Shown one piece after another: positions 13,350 through 21,294 of a stretch of 64,000 nt of DNA. The notes below the pieces were generated by a model, which did no database searches, was not told the DNA's origin, and saw nothing but the letters and a program-made list of their open reading frames with translations. Source of the DNA: Halobacterium wangiae (GTDB lineage: Archaea > Halobacteriota > Halobacteria > Halobacteriales > Halobacteriaceae); NCBI RefSeq assembly GCF_021249345.1, contig NZ_CP089588.1:1302001-1366000 (forward strand), written 5' to 3'. A program made the position numbers and the translations under genes. Position 1 is the first letter of the stretch; each line of letters opens with the position of its first letter.

Positions 13350-13904
13350 CTACTCCCGGAGGCGGTGGACGAGCGAACTCCGCTGTTCGTACGTCTGGTA
13401 GGCGGCGGACGCGACGACGACGCTGAAGACGACGACCGCCCACGTCCCCGCGCTCAGCGCGGCGACGACCGGCACCCCGATCTCCGCGGCGACGACGAGC
13501 AGCACGCCGAGCACGCCCAGCGCGCCGTAGAACTCGCTGTACGCCAGCCCGTACTTCGGCACCACCTCCATGTAGACGCCGAGCGTCGAGGCGTTCGTCG
13601 CGGGCGTCACCTCCTTCGTGTTCTCGTCGTAGTCGACGACGCCCAGCCCAGCGAGCTTCGGCAGGTGGGTCTGCTGGAGGGAGATGTAGACGCTCTGCCG
13701 GACGTCCCGGGGTGGCGGGTCGGCGTCGGCCTCCCTGGCGGCGATGGCCTCCGAGAGCTCCCGCGTCGTCACTGGCTCGCCGGCGTCTCCGAGCAGTTCG
13801 AGGACCATCCGCCGCCGGTCGTTCCTGAGGACGTCGTGGATCTCCCCTTCGGCGAGCTCGCCTCCTGCTCCCCCCGTACCGTCGAAACCGCTGCTCGCTG
13901 TCAA
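13350..13904 (-). CDS. Haloarchaeal HTH protein with C-terminal membrane helices (DUF7344-like)
   Basis: About 184 residues from a TTG at 13904. No in-frame ATG lies at a sensible place, and a TATA-like TTATCGA sits 27-34 nt upstream. The N-terminal half is a winged helix: IHDVLRNDRRRMVLELL, a PVTTRELSEAIAARE helix pair, VYISLQQTHLPKLAGLGVVDYDE as recognition helix and wing. Two hydrophobic segments near residues 120-150 close the protein before a basic tail (SSLVHRLRE). This HTH-plus-two-helices plan is very common in haloarchaea, where such proteins are thought to be membrane-tethered regulators. It converges with the second metY-type gene, the two stop codons abutting. The exact start is uncertain. 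Confidence 0.7.
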   Translation of the reverse strand: MTASSGFDGTGGAGGELAEGEIHDVLRNDRRRMVLELLGDAGEPVTTRELSEAIAAREADADPPPRDVRQSVYISLQQTHLPKLAGLGVVDYDENTKEVTPATNASTLGVYMEVVPKYGLAYSEFYGALGVLGVLLVVAAEIGVPVVAALSAGTWAVVVFSVVVASAAYQTYEQRSSLVHRLRE

Positions 13905-14229
13905 TCTACCCCGTTCTGTGTGCCATCTAGTCGATAAGTGTTTGGTTTGCCACGATACCGAGCGACCCGCACTGCCGAACCGCCGAGAACGCCGGTTAAT
14001 CACCAATTAAGAAAGGGGGGTAGCGTGCAACTGGAGAACGCCCGGGTGCGGAACCACCAGTGTGCCCTGGCCAATTCACCCGGGGCTCCCGCGATCCACC
14101 CGTCGCGGGATTCGGAACGCAGTCTTCTCTTTGGCCGTCACGTCAACGAACAGTGACGTCCCTATTTCCACGTGCTCGCTGGTGAACGTATGTACAACGT
14201 TTAACTCGCGCGCTCAGAATCGTAGCCTG
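13905..14229. other. 325-nt intergenic region with divergent promoters and inverted repeats
   Basis: No convincing gene. It holds the TATA-like TTATCGA (minus strand, 13931-13940) for the HTH gene and a TATA box (14199-14206) for the membrane protein. Between them is a promoter-like CACCAATTAAG around 14000, an 8-bp perfect inverted repeat CCCGGGTG (14041-14048) with CACCCGGG (14077-14084), and a CGTCAC/GTGACG pair near 14135-14157. These could mark a small RNA or an operator, but nothing here proves it. Confidence 0.4.
14199..14206 (+). promoter_or_regulatory. TATA box of the membrane protein gene at 14230
   Basis: GTTTAACT lies 24-31 nt before the ATG at 14230, consistent with leaderless transcription. 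Confidence 0.5.
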
Positions 14230-14946
14230 ATGTCGGGCCAACACGAAGACGCTGACGTATCAACTGAACCGGAAACCGAATCGCCGGCCGTGGGGGAGCG
14301 GCCGCCGGCAGAGCCGTCGATCACGGACCTCGCCACCGACCCGGTGACGAAGGCGTACGTGAAGTTCCTCACGGCCACCTTCGCGCTGGTCGGGGCCGCC
14401 GCGGGTCTCGGTGCGCTGTTCGTCGGCTTCGTCGGGGGTGCACCGCTGACGCCAGAGACCGTCATGAGCCCCACCACGTTCGTCCAGAACTTCGACACGA
14501 TGATGGGGCAGCTGTACGTCAACCGGCTCGCGTTCCAGGCGATGAACGCGGCACCGCTCGTCGCGGGCGTCCTGGGCGTCGCGGGCGGCTTCTACGTCGC
14601 GGGTAACCTCGACGGCTCCGACCGTCACACGTACGTCGCGAGCGCGCTCGGGGGCGGCGTCGGCGCGTTCGCGCTCGTCGTGGTCGTCGGCGTACTCGGC
14701 TCGTTCGCCATCTCCGCCGTGCCGATGCCCCAGCCCACCGAGACGGCCTCGGCGTTCGGCGGCCTCTCCTCGATGGAGACCTCGCAGCTCCAGAGCGCCT
14801 CCGGCGCCATCTCCGCGGTGTACATCGGCGGGACGAAGCTCGCCTTCGACAAGCTGGCGTTCAACGCCGCCGCGATCGGCGTCGGCGTCGGTCTCGTCAG
14901 CGCGGCGGCCGCCTACGTCAGTCGGGAGTACGCGCCGACGTACTGA
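14230..14946 (+). CDS. Haloarchaeal membrane protein of unknown function
   Basis: A 238-residue protein with an acidic cytoplasmic N-terminus of about 40 residues and five to six hydrophobic segments rich in Gly, Ala and Val (approximately residues 48-75, 100-130, 140-165, 190-205 and 215-232). Small-residue repeats such as GVLGVAGGFYVAG and ALGGGVGAFALVVVVGVLGS suggest tight helix packing. A polar loop rich in Ser, Thr and Gln (MPQPTETASAFGGLSSMETSQLQ, in part) probably faces outside. I recognise no functional motif. The ATG at 14230 has a TATA box at leaderless spacing. It converges with serB. Confidence 0.7.
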   Translation: MSGQHEDADVSTEPETESPAVGERPPAEPSITDLATDPVTKAYVKFLTATFALVGAAAGLGALFVGFVGGAPLTPETVMSPTTFVQNFDTMMGQLYVNRLAFQAMNAAPLVAGVLGVAGGFYVAGNLDGSDRHTYVASALGGGVGAFALVVVVGVLGSFAISAVPMPQPTETASAFGGLSSMETSQLQSASGAISAVYIGGTKLAFDKLAFNAAAIGVGVGLVSAAAAYVSREYAPTY

Positions 14947-14987
14947 CGGCACTCCCGCGGGAGTCGACTAGCTCGCCGAGAACACGG

Positions 14988-15626
14988 TCAGCCCAGTAGT
15001 CCCCGCTCGCGGAACAGTTCCTCCAGTTCTCCCATCGATGAGACGGTGACGTCGCAGTGGTCGGCGACCCCCGACTTCGGCTGGAAGCCGACCGCGAAGC
15101 CGGCCTCGTCGAGCATCGGGACGTCGTTGGCGCCGTCGCCCACGGCGATCGCCTCGTCGGTCGTCTCCTCGAACTCCGCGCACGCCTTCCAGAGCGCGTC
15201 GTCCTTCGTCCCCTCGACGAGCGGCCCCTCCACGTCGCCCGTGAGGCCGTCGTCGTCCGTCGGCAGGCGGTTCGCGACCACGCTGTCGGCGTCGGCGCCC
15301 GCCGCGTCGAGGGCCGCCTCGACGCCCGGTGCGAAGCCGCCAGTAAGGACGACGACGGTGACGCCGGCGTCCCGGAGCGACCGGACCAGGTCCCCGGCGC
15401 CGTCCCGGAGGCGGACGTCGCCGTAGACGGCCGCGGCGTCGTCGTTCGAGAGGCCGGCGACGAGACTCGCGCGCTCCCGGAGGCTCTCCGGGTAGGAGAG
15501 TTCCCCGCGCATCGCGCGGTCCGTAATCTCGGCCACCTCGTCGCCGACGCCGTGGCGCGCGGCGAGTCGGTCGAGCATCTCGGAGTCGGCGAGCGTGCCG
15601 TCGAAGTCGAACGCGACCAGAGCCAT
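14988..15626 (-). CDS. serB: Phosphoserine phosphatase
   Basis: A 212-residue HAD-superfamily phosphatase that removes phosphate from phosphoserine in the last step of serine synthesis. Motif I is DFDGTLADSE with nucleophile D7 and acid D9; motif II is VVVLTGGFAPG; motif III is the Lys in GTKDDAL; and motif IV is GDGANDVPML. The four together are the SerB pattern. ATG at 15626 is preferred to the GTG one codon earlier. serA lies 2.5 kb away on the other strand, so the pathway genes are near but not in one operon. Confidence 0.92.
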   Translation of the reverse strand: MALVAFDFDGTLADSEMLDRLAARHGVGDEVAEITDRAMRGELSYPESLRERASLVAGLSNDDAAAVYGDVRLRDGAGDLVRSLRDAGVTVVVLTGGFAPGVEAALDAAGADADSVVANRLPTDDDGLTGDVEGPLVEGTKDDALWKACAEFEETTDEAIAVGDGANDVPMLDEAGFAVGFQPKSGVADHCDVTVSSMGELEELFRERGLLG

Positions 15627-15683
15627 CACGCCGTCGTTCGCGGTGGGGAGGGAAAAACGTCGCTGCCGTGGCAGAGATTGGGG

Positions 15684-16562
15684 CTACGCGTCGGGCGCGT
15701 ACCTGGCGAGCACGTGCTCGCGGCTCTCCACGAGCGCGCCGAGGTGGTCCGCGTCGGCGAGGGCGGAGAACTCACAGTCCGGCAAGGCGTCGGCCACGCG
15801 GCGCGCACCGTCGACGGGGACGTTCGCGTCGTCCTCGCCGTGCCACCACCGCACCTCGCAGTCCACACACTCCAGCGAGAACGCCCAGTCGCGGGTGAAC
15901 TGCCGGGACTCCCGGACGACGCCGGCGCGACTCGCCGCGAGCGCCTCGAGGAAGTCCCGCTTGACGAGTTCGTGGACCGCCGCCGGCAGGTCCTCGCCAC
16001 CGTCGGTCGTGTACTGGGCGACGACGAACGACGGGGGGAGACGGCTGGCCGCCCACGCCTGCCCGCGGAGGAGGCCGCCGAGCAGTAGGGGCGCGCGCTC
16101 CGCGAGTGCCCCGAGCACGCGCTGTGGGGTCGGCGTCTCCTCGCGGAACGACGCGGGAACCCCACCGGAAACGACGTCAACGCCCCGGACGCGGTCGGTG
16201 TTCACCCCGGCCGCCGCGAGGGCGTGTGGGGCGCCCCCGGAGAACGCCACGAGGCCCGCGCTGTCGACGCCGGCGTCGTCGAGGACGGCCGCGAGCAGCG
16301 CCGGGGAATCGGTCTGGTCGGAGGCCGCTCGCGGCGGCGTCCGCCCGTACCCGGGGCGGTCGAAGGAGAGCACGCGGACGCCCCGCGTCCGTGCCTGGTC
16401 GTCGTACAGTTCGGCGAGCAGTCGCGACCCGGGCGTGCCGTGGAGGAACACCACCGGTTCGCCGTCCGGGTCGCCGAACTCCGCGTAGGCGACCGGGCTA
16501 CCATCGACCTCGGCGGTGTGTCGGTCGCGGCGGTCGTCGGTCGTCGCTGACGTCGCGCTCAC
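15684..16562 (-). CDS. Alpha/beta hydrolase
   Basis: A 292-residue alpha/beta-hydrolase. VVFLHGTPGSR is the oxyanion HG motif, SFDRPGYGRTPP the loop after strand 4, and FSGGAPHALA the nucleophile elbow, with Ser in A-F-S-G-G instead of the usual G-x-S-x-G. WWHGEDDANVPVDGAR supplies the acid and LADADHLGAL the catalytic His. The fold is certain; the substrate is not (ester, epoxide or lactone). The start is a GTG at 16562, the only start giving the full N-terminal strand. It is divergent from the Bat-type regulator gene. Confidence 0.85.
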   Translation of the reverse strand: MSATSATTDDRRDRHTAEVDGSPVAYAEFGDPDGEPVVFLHGTPGSRLLAELYDDQARTRGVRVLSFDRPGYGRTPPRAASDQTDSPALLAAVLDDAGVDSAGLVAFSGGAPHALAAAGVNTDRVRGVDVVSGGVPASFREETPTPQRVLGALAERAPLLLGGLLRGQAWAASRLPPSFVVAQYTTDGGEDLPAAVHELVKRDFLEALAASRAGVVRESRQFTRDWAFSLECVDCEVRWWHGEDDANVPVDGARRVADALPDCEFSALADADHLGALVESREHVLARYAPDA

Positions 16563-16613
16563 GCGTCGGGATTGCGGCCCACGACACGAGGACGTTTCGT
16601 CGGATACATCCGG

Positions 16614-16620
16614 TCTTTTA
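16614..16620 (+). promoter_or_regulatory. TATA box of the Bat-type HTH gene
   Basis: TCTTTTA lies 26-32 nt before the GTG at 16646 and supports that GTG as the start. Confidence 0.55.
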
Positions 16621-16645
16621 TGGGGAACGCGGAGCCAGTGCCGGT

Positions 16646-17287
16646 GTGAAACGAGTCGCCTTCGCCGTCGAGTATCCGCCCGAGCTCACCCACCCGCTCC
16701 ACGAGGCGGTCGTGGAGCGCGACGGCGTCTCCCGGGCGGCGGTCCTGACGTGGGGCCCCGTCGGGAGCGCGACGACGCTGACGTGGGTCGACGCGGACCG
16801 CGAGACCACCGCCGCGGTGCTCGACGCCGGGCCGGTCGTCGAGACCAGTCTCGTCGCGGGCGCCGAGGGGACGTACGCGTTCACACGCCAGACGGAGTAC
16901 GCGTTCGCCGACGACCTGCTGGACCTCGTCTCGGTCGCCGACGTGGCCTTCCGCCCACCGCTCGTGTTCCGCGCAGACCGCAGCGCGCGCTTCGAGGCGG
17001 TGGGCGAGTCCGACGCGCTCGGGGCGTTCTACGCCGACCTCTCGTCGTTGCTCGACGTCTCCGTGGACTCGGTCCACGACTTCCGTCGCGGCGACACCCC
17101 GGCGTCGCTGACGACGCGCCAGCGCGCCGCCCTCGACGCGGCGGTCGACCTCGGCTACTACGAGGTGCCACGCGAGGCGTCCGTCGCCGACGTCGCCGTG
17201 GCTCTGGACTGCGCGACGAGCACGGCGGGCGAACTCCTCAGGAAGGCCGAAGCGCACGTGGTGAGGGACGCCACGAGCGGAGCGTAG
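16646..17287 (+). CDS. Bacterio-opsin activator-type HTH regulator
   Basis: A 213-residue protein that ends in the HTH_10 domain of haloarchaeal Bat-type regulators: LTTRQRAALDAAVDLGYYEVPREASVADVAVAL followed in turn by CATSTAGELLRKAEAHVV (read as parts of one domain, about residues 150-205). The first 140 residues form the small-molecule-binding-like domain that usually precedes it, starting KRVAFAVEYPPELTHPLHEAV. It starts at GTG 16646, fixed by a TATA box at leaderless distance and by family alignment. Such proteins regulate varied metabolic genes; its target is unknown, though the hydrolase gene diverging from it is a candidate. Confidence 0.85.
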   Translation: MKRVAFAVEYPPELTHPLHEAVVERDGVSRAAVLTWGPVGSATTLTWVDADRETTAAVLDAGPVVETSLVAGAEGTYAFTRQTEYAFADDLLDLVSVADVAFRPPLVFRADRSARFEAVGESDALGAFYADLSSLLDVSVDSVHDFRRGDTPASLTTRQRAALDAAVDLGYYEVPREASVADVAVALDCATSTAGELLRKAEAHVVRDATSGA

Positions 17288-17412
17288 CGCGGCAAAGGCC
17301 GCCGGAGACGGACGCGAGCGTGGACAGACGCCCCACGTCGCCGCCGAAACGATGCAAGATACTGCCCATCGAAGCCGTCCGAAACCATCGTCAATTCATG
17401 CACGTGCGGAAA

Positions 17413-17419
17413 CCCTTAT
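17413..17419 (+). promoter_or_regulatory. TATA-like box of serA
   Basis: CCCTTAT lies 26-32 nt before the ATG at 17445. Confidence 0.5.
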
Positions 17420-17444
17420 CCCCGAGGGCGCCGACCCACACTGC

Positions 17445-19028
17445 ATGAAGGTACTCGTCACGGACCCCATCGCGGACGCCGGCCTCGACCGGCTCCGGGA
17501 CGCCGGCCACGACGTACAGACGGCCTACGACGCCGAGGGCGACGCGCTGCTCGACGCCGTCGCCGACGCCAACGCACTCGTCGTGCGGTCCGGGACGCAG
17601 GTCACGGACGAACTGTTCGACGCCGCCCCCGACCTCGTCATCGTCGGGCGCGCCGGCATCGGCGTCGACAACATCGACATCGACGCCGCCACCGACCACG
17701 GCGTCATCGTCGCGAACGCGCCGGAGGGCAACGTCCGGGCGGCCGCCGAGCACACCGTCGCGATGGCGTTCGCCACCGCGCGATCGATCCCGCAGGCCCA
17801 CGGCCGGCTCTCGGACGGCGAGTGGGCGAAAGGCGAGTTCCTCGGGACGGAACTCAACGGGAAGACGCTCGGCGTCGTCGGCCTCGGTCGCGTCGGCCAG
17901 GAGGTCGCCAAGCGCCTCGGCAGCCTCGGCATGGACCTCGTCGCCTACGACCCGTACATCGGCGAGGACCGCGCCGAACAGCTCGGCGCCGAACTACTCG
18001 ACTTCGAGGACGTCGTCGAGCGCGCCGACTTCCTCACCGTCCACGTCCCGCTCACGGACGAGACGGAGGGGCTGATCGGCGAGGCGGAACTCGCGGAGAT
18101 GGAGGGCGGCTACGTCGTGAACGTCGCCCGCGGCGGGGTCGTCGACGAGGACGCGCTCGCCGAGGCGGCCGACGACGGGGTCGTCGCCGGCGCCGCCCTC
18201 GACGTGTTCGCCGAGGAACCGCTCTCCGCCGAGTCGCCGCTGCTCGACGCCGAGAACGTCATCGTGACCCCGCACCTCGGCGCGTCCACGGCGGCCGCAC
18301 AGGAGCACGTCGCGACGACCACCGCCGACCAGGTCGTCGCCGCGCTGAACGACGAACCCGTGCTGAACGCGCTGAACGCGCCGAGCGTCGAGGAGAGCGC
18401 GTTCGGCCGCATCGAGCCGTACATCGGCCTCGCGGAGACCGCCGGGAAGGTCGCCGCCCAACTGTTCGACGGCCGCATCGAGCGCGTCGGCGTGCGCTAC
18501 GAGGGCGACATCGCCGAGGAAGACCTCGACCTCGTGACGGCGAGCGCCCAGAAGGGCGTCTTCGAACCCCTCGAGTGGCAGGTGAACGCGGTCAACGCGC
18601 CGCGGGTCGCCGAAGAGCGTGGCATCGAGGTGACCGAGACGAAGACCCGCCAGAGCGAGGACTTCCAGAGTCTCGTCTCCGTCACCGTCGGCAACAGCGA
18701 CGACGACCTCACCGTCTCGGGGACGCTGTTTGCGGGCGACGACCCGCGCCTCGTGAAGATCGACGGCTACCGCGTCGACGCCATCCCGCACGGCCACATG
18801 CTCGCCGCACGCAACCGCGACGAACCCGGCGTCATCGGCTTCATCGGCACCGCGCTCGGCGAGGCCGGCGTCAACATCGCGGGGATGTTCAACGCCCGCG
18901 AGACCATCGGCGGCGAGGCACTCACCGTCTACAACCTCGACGAACCCGTACCAGGAGACGCCCTCGACGCGCTGCTCGCCGACGACCGCATCACGGACGT
19001 GCGGAGCATCGAACTGAACGGCGAGTAG
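17445..19028 (+). CDS. serA: D-3-phosphoglycerate dehydrogenase
   Basis: A 527-residue enzyme that oxidises 3-phosphoglycerate with NAD as the first step of serine synthesis. The Rossmann motif GLGRVG is at 146-151; catalytic Arg and Glu lie in NVARGGVVDEDAL and the following strand, and the His in VIVTPHLGASTAAAQEH. After residue 310 come the ASB (intervening) domain and a C-terminal ACT domain (about 450-527; PGVIGFIGTALGEAGVNIAG), the site of serine feedback in the long form of SerA. The start is the ATG at 17445 (MKVLVTDPIADAG), the family opening. Confidence 0.97.
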   Translation: MKVLVTDPIADAGLDRLRDAGHDVQTAYDAEGDALLDAVADANALVVRSGTQVTDELFDAAPDLVIVGRAGIGVDNIDIDAATDHGVIVANAPEGNVRAAAEHTVAMAFATARSIPQAHGRLSDGEWAKGEFLGTELNGKTLGVVGLGRVGQEVAKRLGSLGMDLVAYDPYIGEDRAEQLGAELLDFEDVVERADFLTVHVPLTDETEGLIGEAELAEMEGGYVVNVARGGVVDEDALAEAADDGVVAGAALDVFAEEPLSAESPLLDAENVIVTPHLGASTAAAQEHVATTTADQVVAALNDEPVLNALNAPSVEESAFGRIEPYIGLAETAGKVAAQLFDGRIERVGVRYEGDIAEEDLDLVTASAQKGVFEPLEWQVNAVNAPRVAEERGIEVTETKTRQSEDFQSLVSVTVGNSDDDLTVSGTLFAGDDPRLVKIDGYRVDAIPHGHMLAARNRDEPGVIGFIGTALGEAGVNIAGMFNARETIGGEALTVYNLDEPVPGDALDALLADDRITDVRSIELNGE

Positions 19029-19065
19029 GGCGAGCAGTTTTGCCGGCCGCGGTCGTTCGTTCACC

Positions 19066-19515
19066 GTGCCCAGCGTCACCGACACGTTCATCGAGAACCG
19101 CGTGCGCGTCCAGCCCGACGACACCAACAACTACGCCTCGGCGCACGGCGGCAACGTCGTCAAGTGGATGGACGAGGTGGGCGCGATGTCCGCGATGCGT
19201 CTCGCCGGCGAGACCTGCGTGACCGCGCGCATCAACAGCCTCGACTTCGAGCGCCCGATCCCGCGCGGCGACATCTGCGTCATCCACTCCTACGCCTACG
19301 CGACGGGGCGTAGCAGCGTCCGGGTCCGCCTGCGCGCGTTCCGCGAGGACCCGCGGTCGGGCGACTCCGAGCAGACGACGAGTTCCTACTTCGTCTTCGT
19401 CGCCGTCGACGAGGAGATGAAGCCGACGCCGGTGCCCGAACTCACCGTCGAGTCGGAGCGCGACCGGCGACTGGAGCAGGCGGCGCTCGCCGGGGAGACC
19501 GAGTCCCGCGACTAG
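19066..19515 (+). CDS. Acyl-CoA thioesterase (hotdog fold)
   Basis: A 149-residue hotdog protein of the YciA/acyl-CoA hydrolase group. ENRVRVQPDDTNNYASAHGGNVVKWMDE carries the N/D-x-x-G-x-x-H-G-G active-site pattern, and CVTARINSLDFERPIPRGD is the typical central strand pair. It should cleave medium or long acyl-CoA esters, as part of lipid or isoprenoid-acid metabolism. The start is GTG at 19066, 37 nt after serA, so it may be cotranscribed. Its stop overlaps the stop of the convergent acetyltransferase gene by three bases. Confidence 0.85.
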   Translation: MPSVTDTFIENRVRVQPDDTNNYASAHGGNVVKWMDEVGAMSAMRLAGETCVTARINSLDFERPIPRGDICVIHSYAYATGRSSVRVRLRAFREDPRSGDSEQTTSSYFVFVAVDEEMKPTPVPELTVESERDRRLEQAALAGETESRD

Positions 19516-20021
19516 TCCCCGTCGAGCAGGCCGTAGACGTGTGCGTCCACGTGGTCGCCGTCGACGTAGTAGTGGTCCCGGAGCGTCCCCTCGCGCTCGA
19601 AGCCGACCGCCTCCAGCACGCGCCGCGACGCCTCATTCGTCGCGAAGACGCGGGCCATCACGCGGTGGAGGCCGCGGTCGTCGAAGGCGTACCGGACGCC
19701 GAGTTCGGCGGCCTCCGTCGCGTACCCCTGGCCCTGTTCGTCTGGCGCGACCCAGTAGCCGAGTTCCGCGCGCCCCATCACGTCCTCGACGTCGAACAGC
19801 CAGAGGAAGCCCACCGGGTCGCCGTCCCGACAGACGAGGAAGTGCACCGCGCCCTCGTCGTCGAGGAAGGACGCGACGTCGCTCGGTCGCTGGGGCCGGT
19901 AGCGCGCGAAGCCGCGCCGGACCGCGGGGTCGTTCCAGTGGTCCTGGACGAACTCGTGGTCCTCGTCGGTGACGGGGTGCAGTGCGAGTCGGTCGCCGTG
20001 GAGGAACGCCGCACCGGGCAT
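19512..20021 (-). CDS. GNAT N-acetyltransferase (RimJ/RimL type)
   Basis: A 169-residue acetyltransferase. The RimJ/RimL class features are LHGDRLALHPVTDEDHEFV at the start, GRAELGYWVAPDEQGQGYATEAA containing the acetyl-CoA loop Q-G-Q-G-Y-A, and the C-terminal NEASRRVLEAVGFEREGTLRD. Substrates in this class are protein N-termini, ribosomal proteins or small amines; none can be chosen here. The ATG at 20021 is preceded at 24-32 nt by a TATA-like TTTTAAGC. Its stop overlaps the thioesterase stop. Confidence 0.87.
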   Translation of the reverse strand: MPGAAFLHGDRLALHPVTDEDHEFVQDHWNDPAVRRGFARYRPQRPSDVASFLDDEGAVHFLVCRDGDPVGFLWLFDVEDVMGRAELGYWVAPDEQGQGYATEAAELGVRYAFDDRGLHRVMARVFATNEASRRVLEAVGFEREGTLRDHYYVDGDHVDAHVYGLLDGD

Positions 20022-20044
20022 CGCCCGAACGTCGGCCGACAGAC

Positions 20045-20053
20045 CGCTTAAAA
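20045..20053 (-). promoter_or_regulatory. TATA-like box of the GNAT gene
   Basis: Minus-strand TTTTAAGCG lies 24-32 nt before the ATG at 20021, fitting a leaderless transcript. Confidence 0.5.
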
Positions 20054-20109
20054 CCCCGGTGCCGACCGAAACCCCGCCGCTGAAATACGCGCTCCCCGTC
20101 CCTCCGACA

Positions 20110-21285
20110 GTGACCGAGCGCACGACCGAGGAGCGCCTCGTGACCGGCTACGCCGGCCGGTTGCTCGTCGGGGCGTCCGTGGGCTGGCTGGCGATCCAGG
20201 CGGGCCGGCTCGTGCTGTCGCCGATGCTCCCGCAGGTGACCGCCGACCTCCAGATCTCCGACGCCCAGGCCGGTGTCGCGTTCAGCCTGCTGTGGGGACT
20301 GTACGCGCTCCTCCAGTACCCGAGCGGCCGCCTCTCGGATGCGCTCTCCCGGAAGACGCTGCTCACGACCGGCCTCGCGCTCGTCGCCGTCGGGTTCACC
20401 GCGCTCGCCGCCGCGCCCTCCTACGCCTTCTTCCTGCTGGGTGCGGCGGTCGTCGGTCTCGGTGCGGGGCTCTACCCGACCGCCGCCCGTGCGCTCGTCT
20501 CCGACCTCTACTCCGAGAAGCAGGGCCGCGCGTTCGGCCTCCACACGGCCTCCGGCGACCTCGGCGGCGTCGCGGCCGCGGGACTCGGTGCGACCGTACT
20601 CGCGGTGGCGACGTGGCGCGCCGCGTTCGTCCCCGTCGTCGCCGTCGCCCTCGTCGTCCTCGCCTCGCTGCACACCTGGAGCCGCGAGGAGTACGTCTTC
20701 GAGCGACGCGCGCTGGACGTCCGGCAGACGCTCGGGCGCCTGTTCGGCACGCCGCGGTTCCGCGGCCTCCTCGTCGCCTACGCGCTCTACGCGTTCACGT
20801 GGCAGGCCACCGCGGCGTTCCTCCCGACGTTCCTCAACACCGGCAAGGGGTTCGGGCAGGGCGTCGGTAGCGCGGCGTTCGCGGCGCTGTTCGCCGTCGG
20901 TGCAGTCGTCAAACCGACCGCCGGAACGCTCTCGGACTACGTCCCGCGGCGCACGCTCACCGTCTCCAGTCTCCTGCTCGGCGCGGCGTCGCTGGCGGCC
21001 GTCGTGCTCGCCCAGCAGCCGCTGTTCGCCGTCATCGCCGTCGTCGCGTTCGCCGCGGGGCTGATGTCGTTCCCGCCGGTGATGCAGTCGTACCTGATGG
21101 ACTCGTTCCCCGCGGACTCCGCGGGCGGCGACCTGGGCGCGATGCGCACCGTCTACATCGGTCTCGGGGCGCTCGGCCCGACGTACGTCGGTACCGTCGC
21201 CACGCTCGCGGACTACCGACTCGCGTTCTGGGGACTGGTCGCCGCCCTCCTCGTCTGCGCGGGTCTGGTCGCCGCGACCACCTAG
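20110..21285 (+). CDS. MFS transporter
   Basis: A 391-residue major facilitator with 12 predicted helices. The loop 2-3 A-motif is GRLSDALSRKTLL and its second-half counterpart GTLSDYVPRRTLT. GLGAGLYPTAARALVSDLY resembles the helix 4-5 region of sugar phosphate or nitrate-type carriers, but the substrate is not assignable. The start is GTG at 20110, giving a short cytoplasmic tail before helix 1. It is divergent from the acetyltransferase gene and converges with thrC. Confidence 0.85.
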   Translation: MTERTTEERLVTGYAGRLLVGASVGWLAIQAGRLVLSPMLPQVTADLQISDAQAGVAFSLLWGLYALLQYPSGRLSDALSRKTLLTTGLALVAVGFTALAAAPSYAFFLLGAAVVGLGAGLYPTAARALVSDLYSEKQGRAFGLHTASGDLGGVAAAGLGATVLAVATWRAAFVPVVAVALVVLASLHTWSREEYVFERRALDVRQTLGRLFGTPRFRGLLVAYALYAFTWQATAAFLPTFLNTGKGFGQGVGSAAFAALFAVGAVVKPTAGTLSDYVPRRTLTVSSLLLGAASLAAVVLAQQPLFAVIAVVAFAAGLMSFPPVMQSYLMDSFPADSAGGDLGAMRTVYIGLGALGPTYVGTVATLADYRLAFWGLVAALLVCAGLVAATT

Positions 21286-21294
21286 CGCGTGAGC

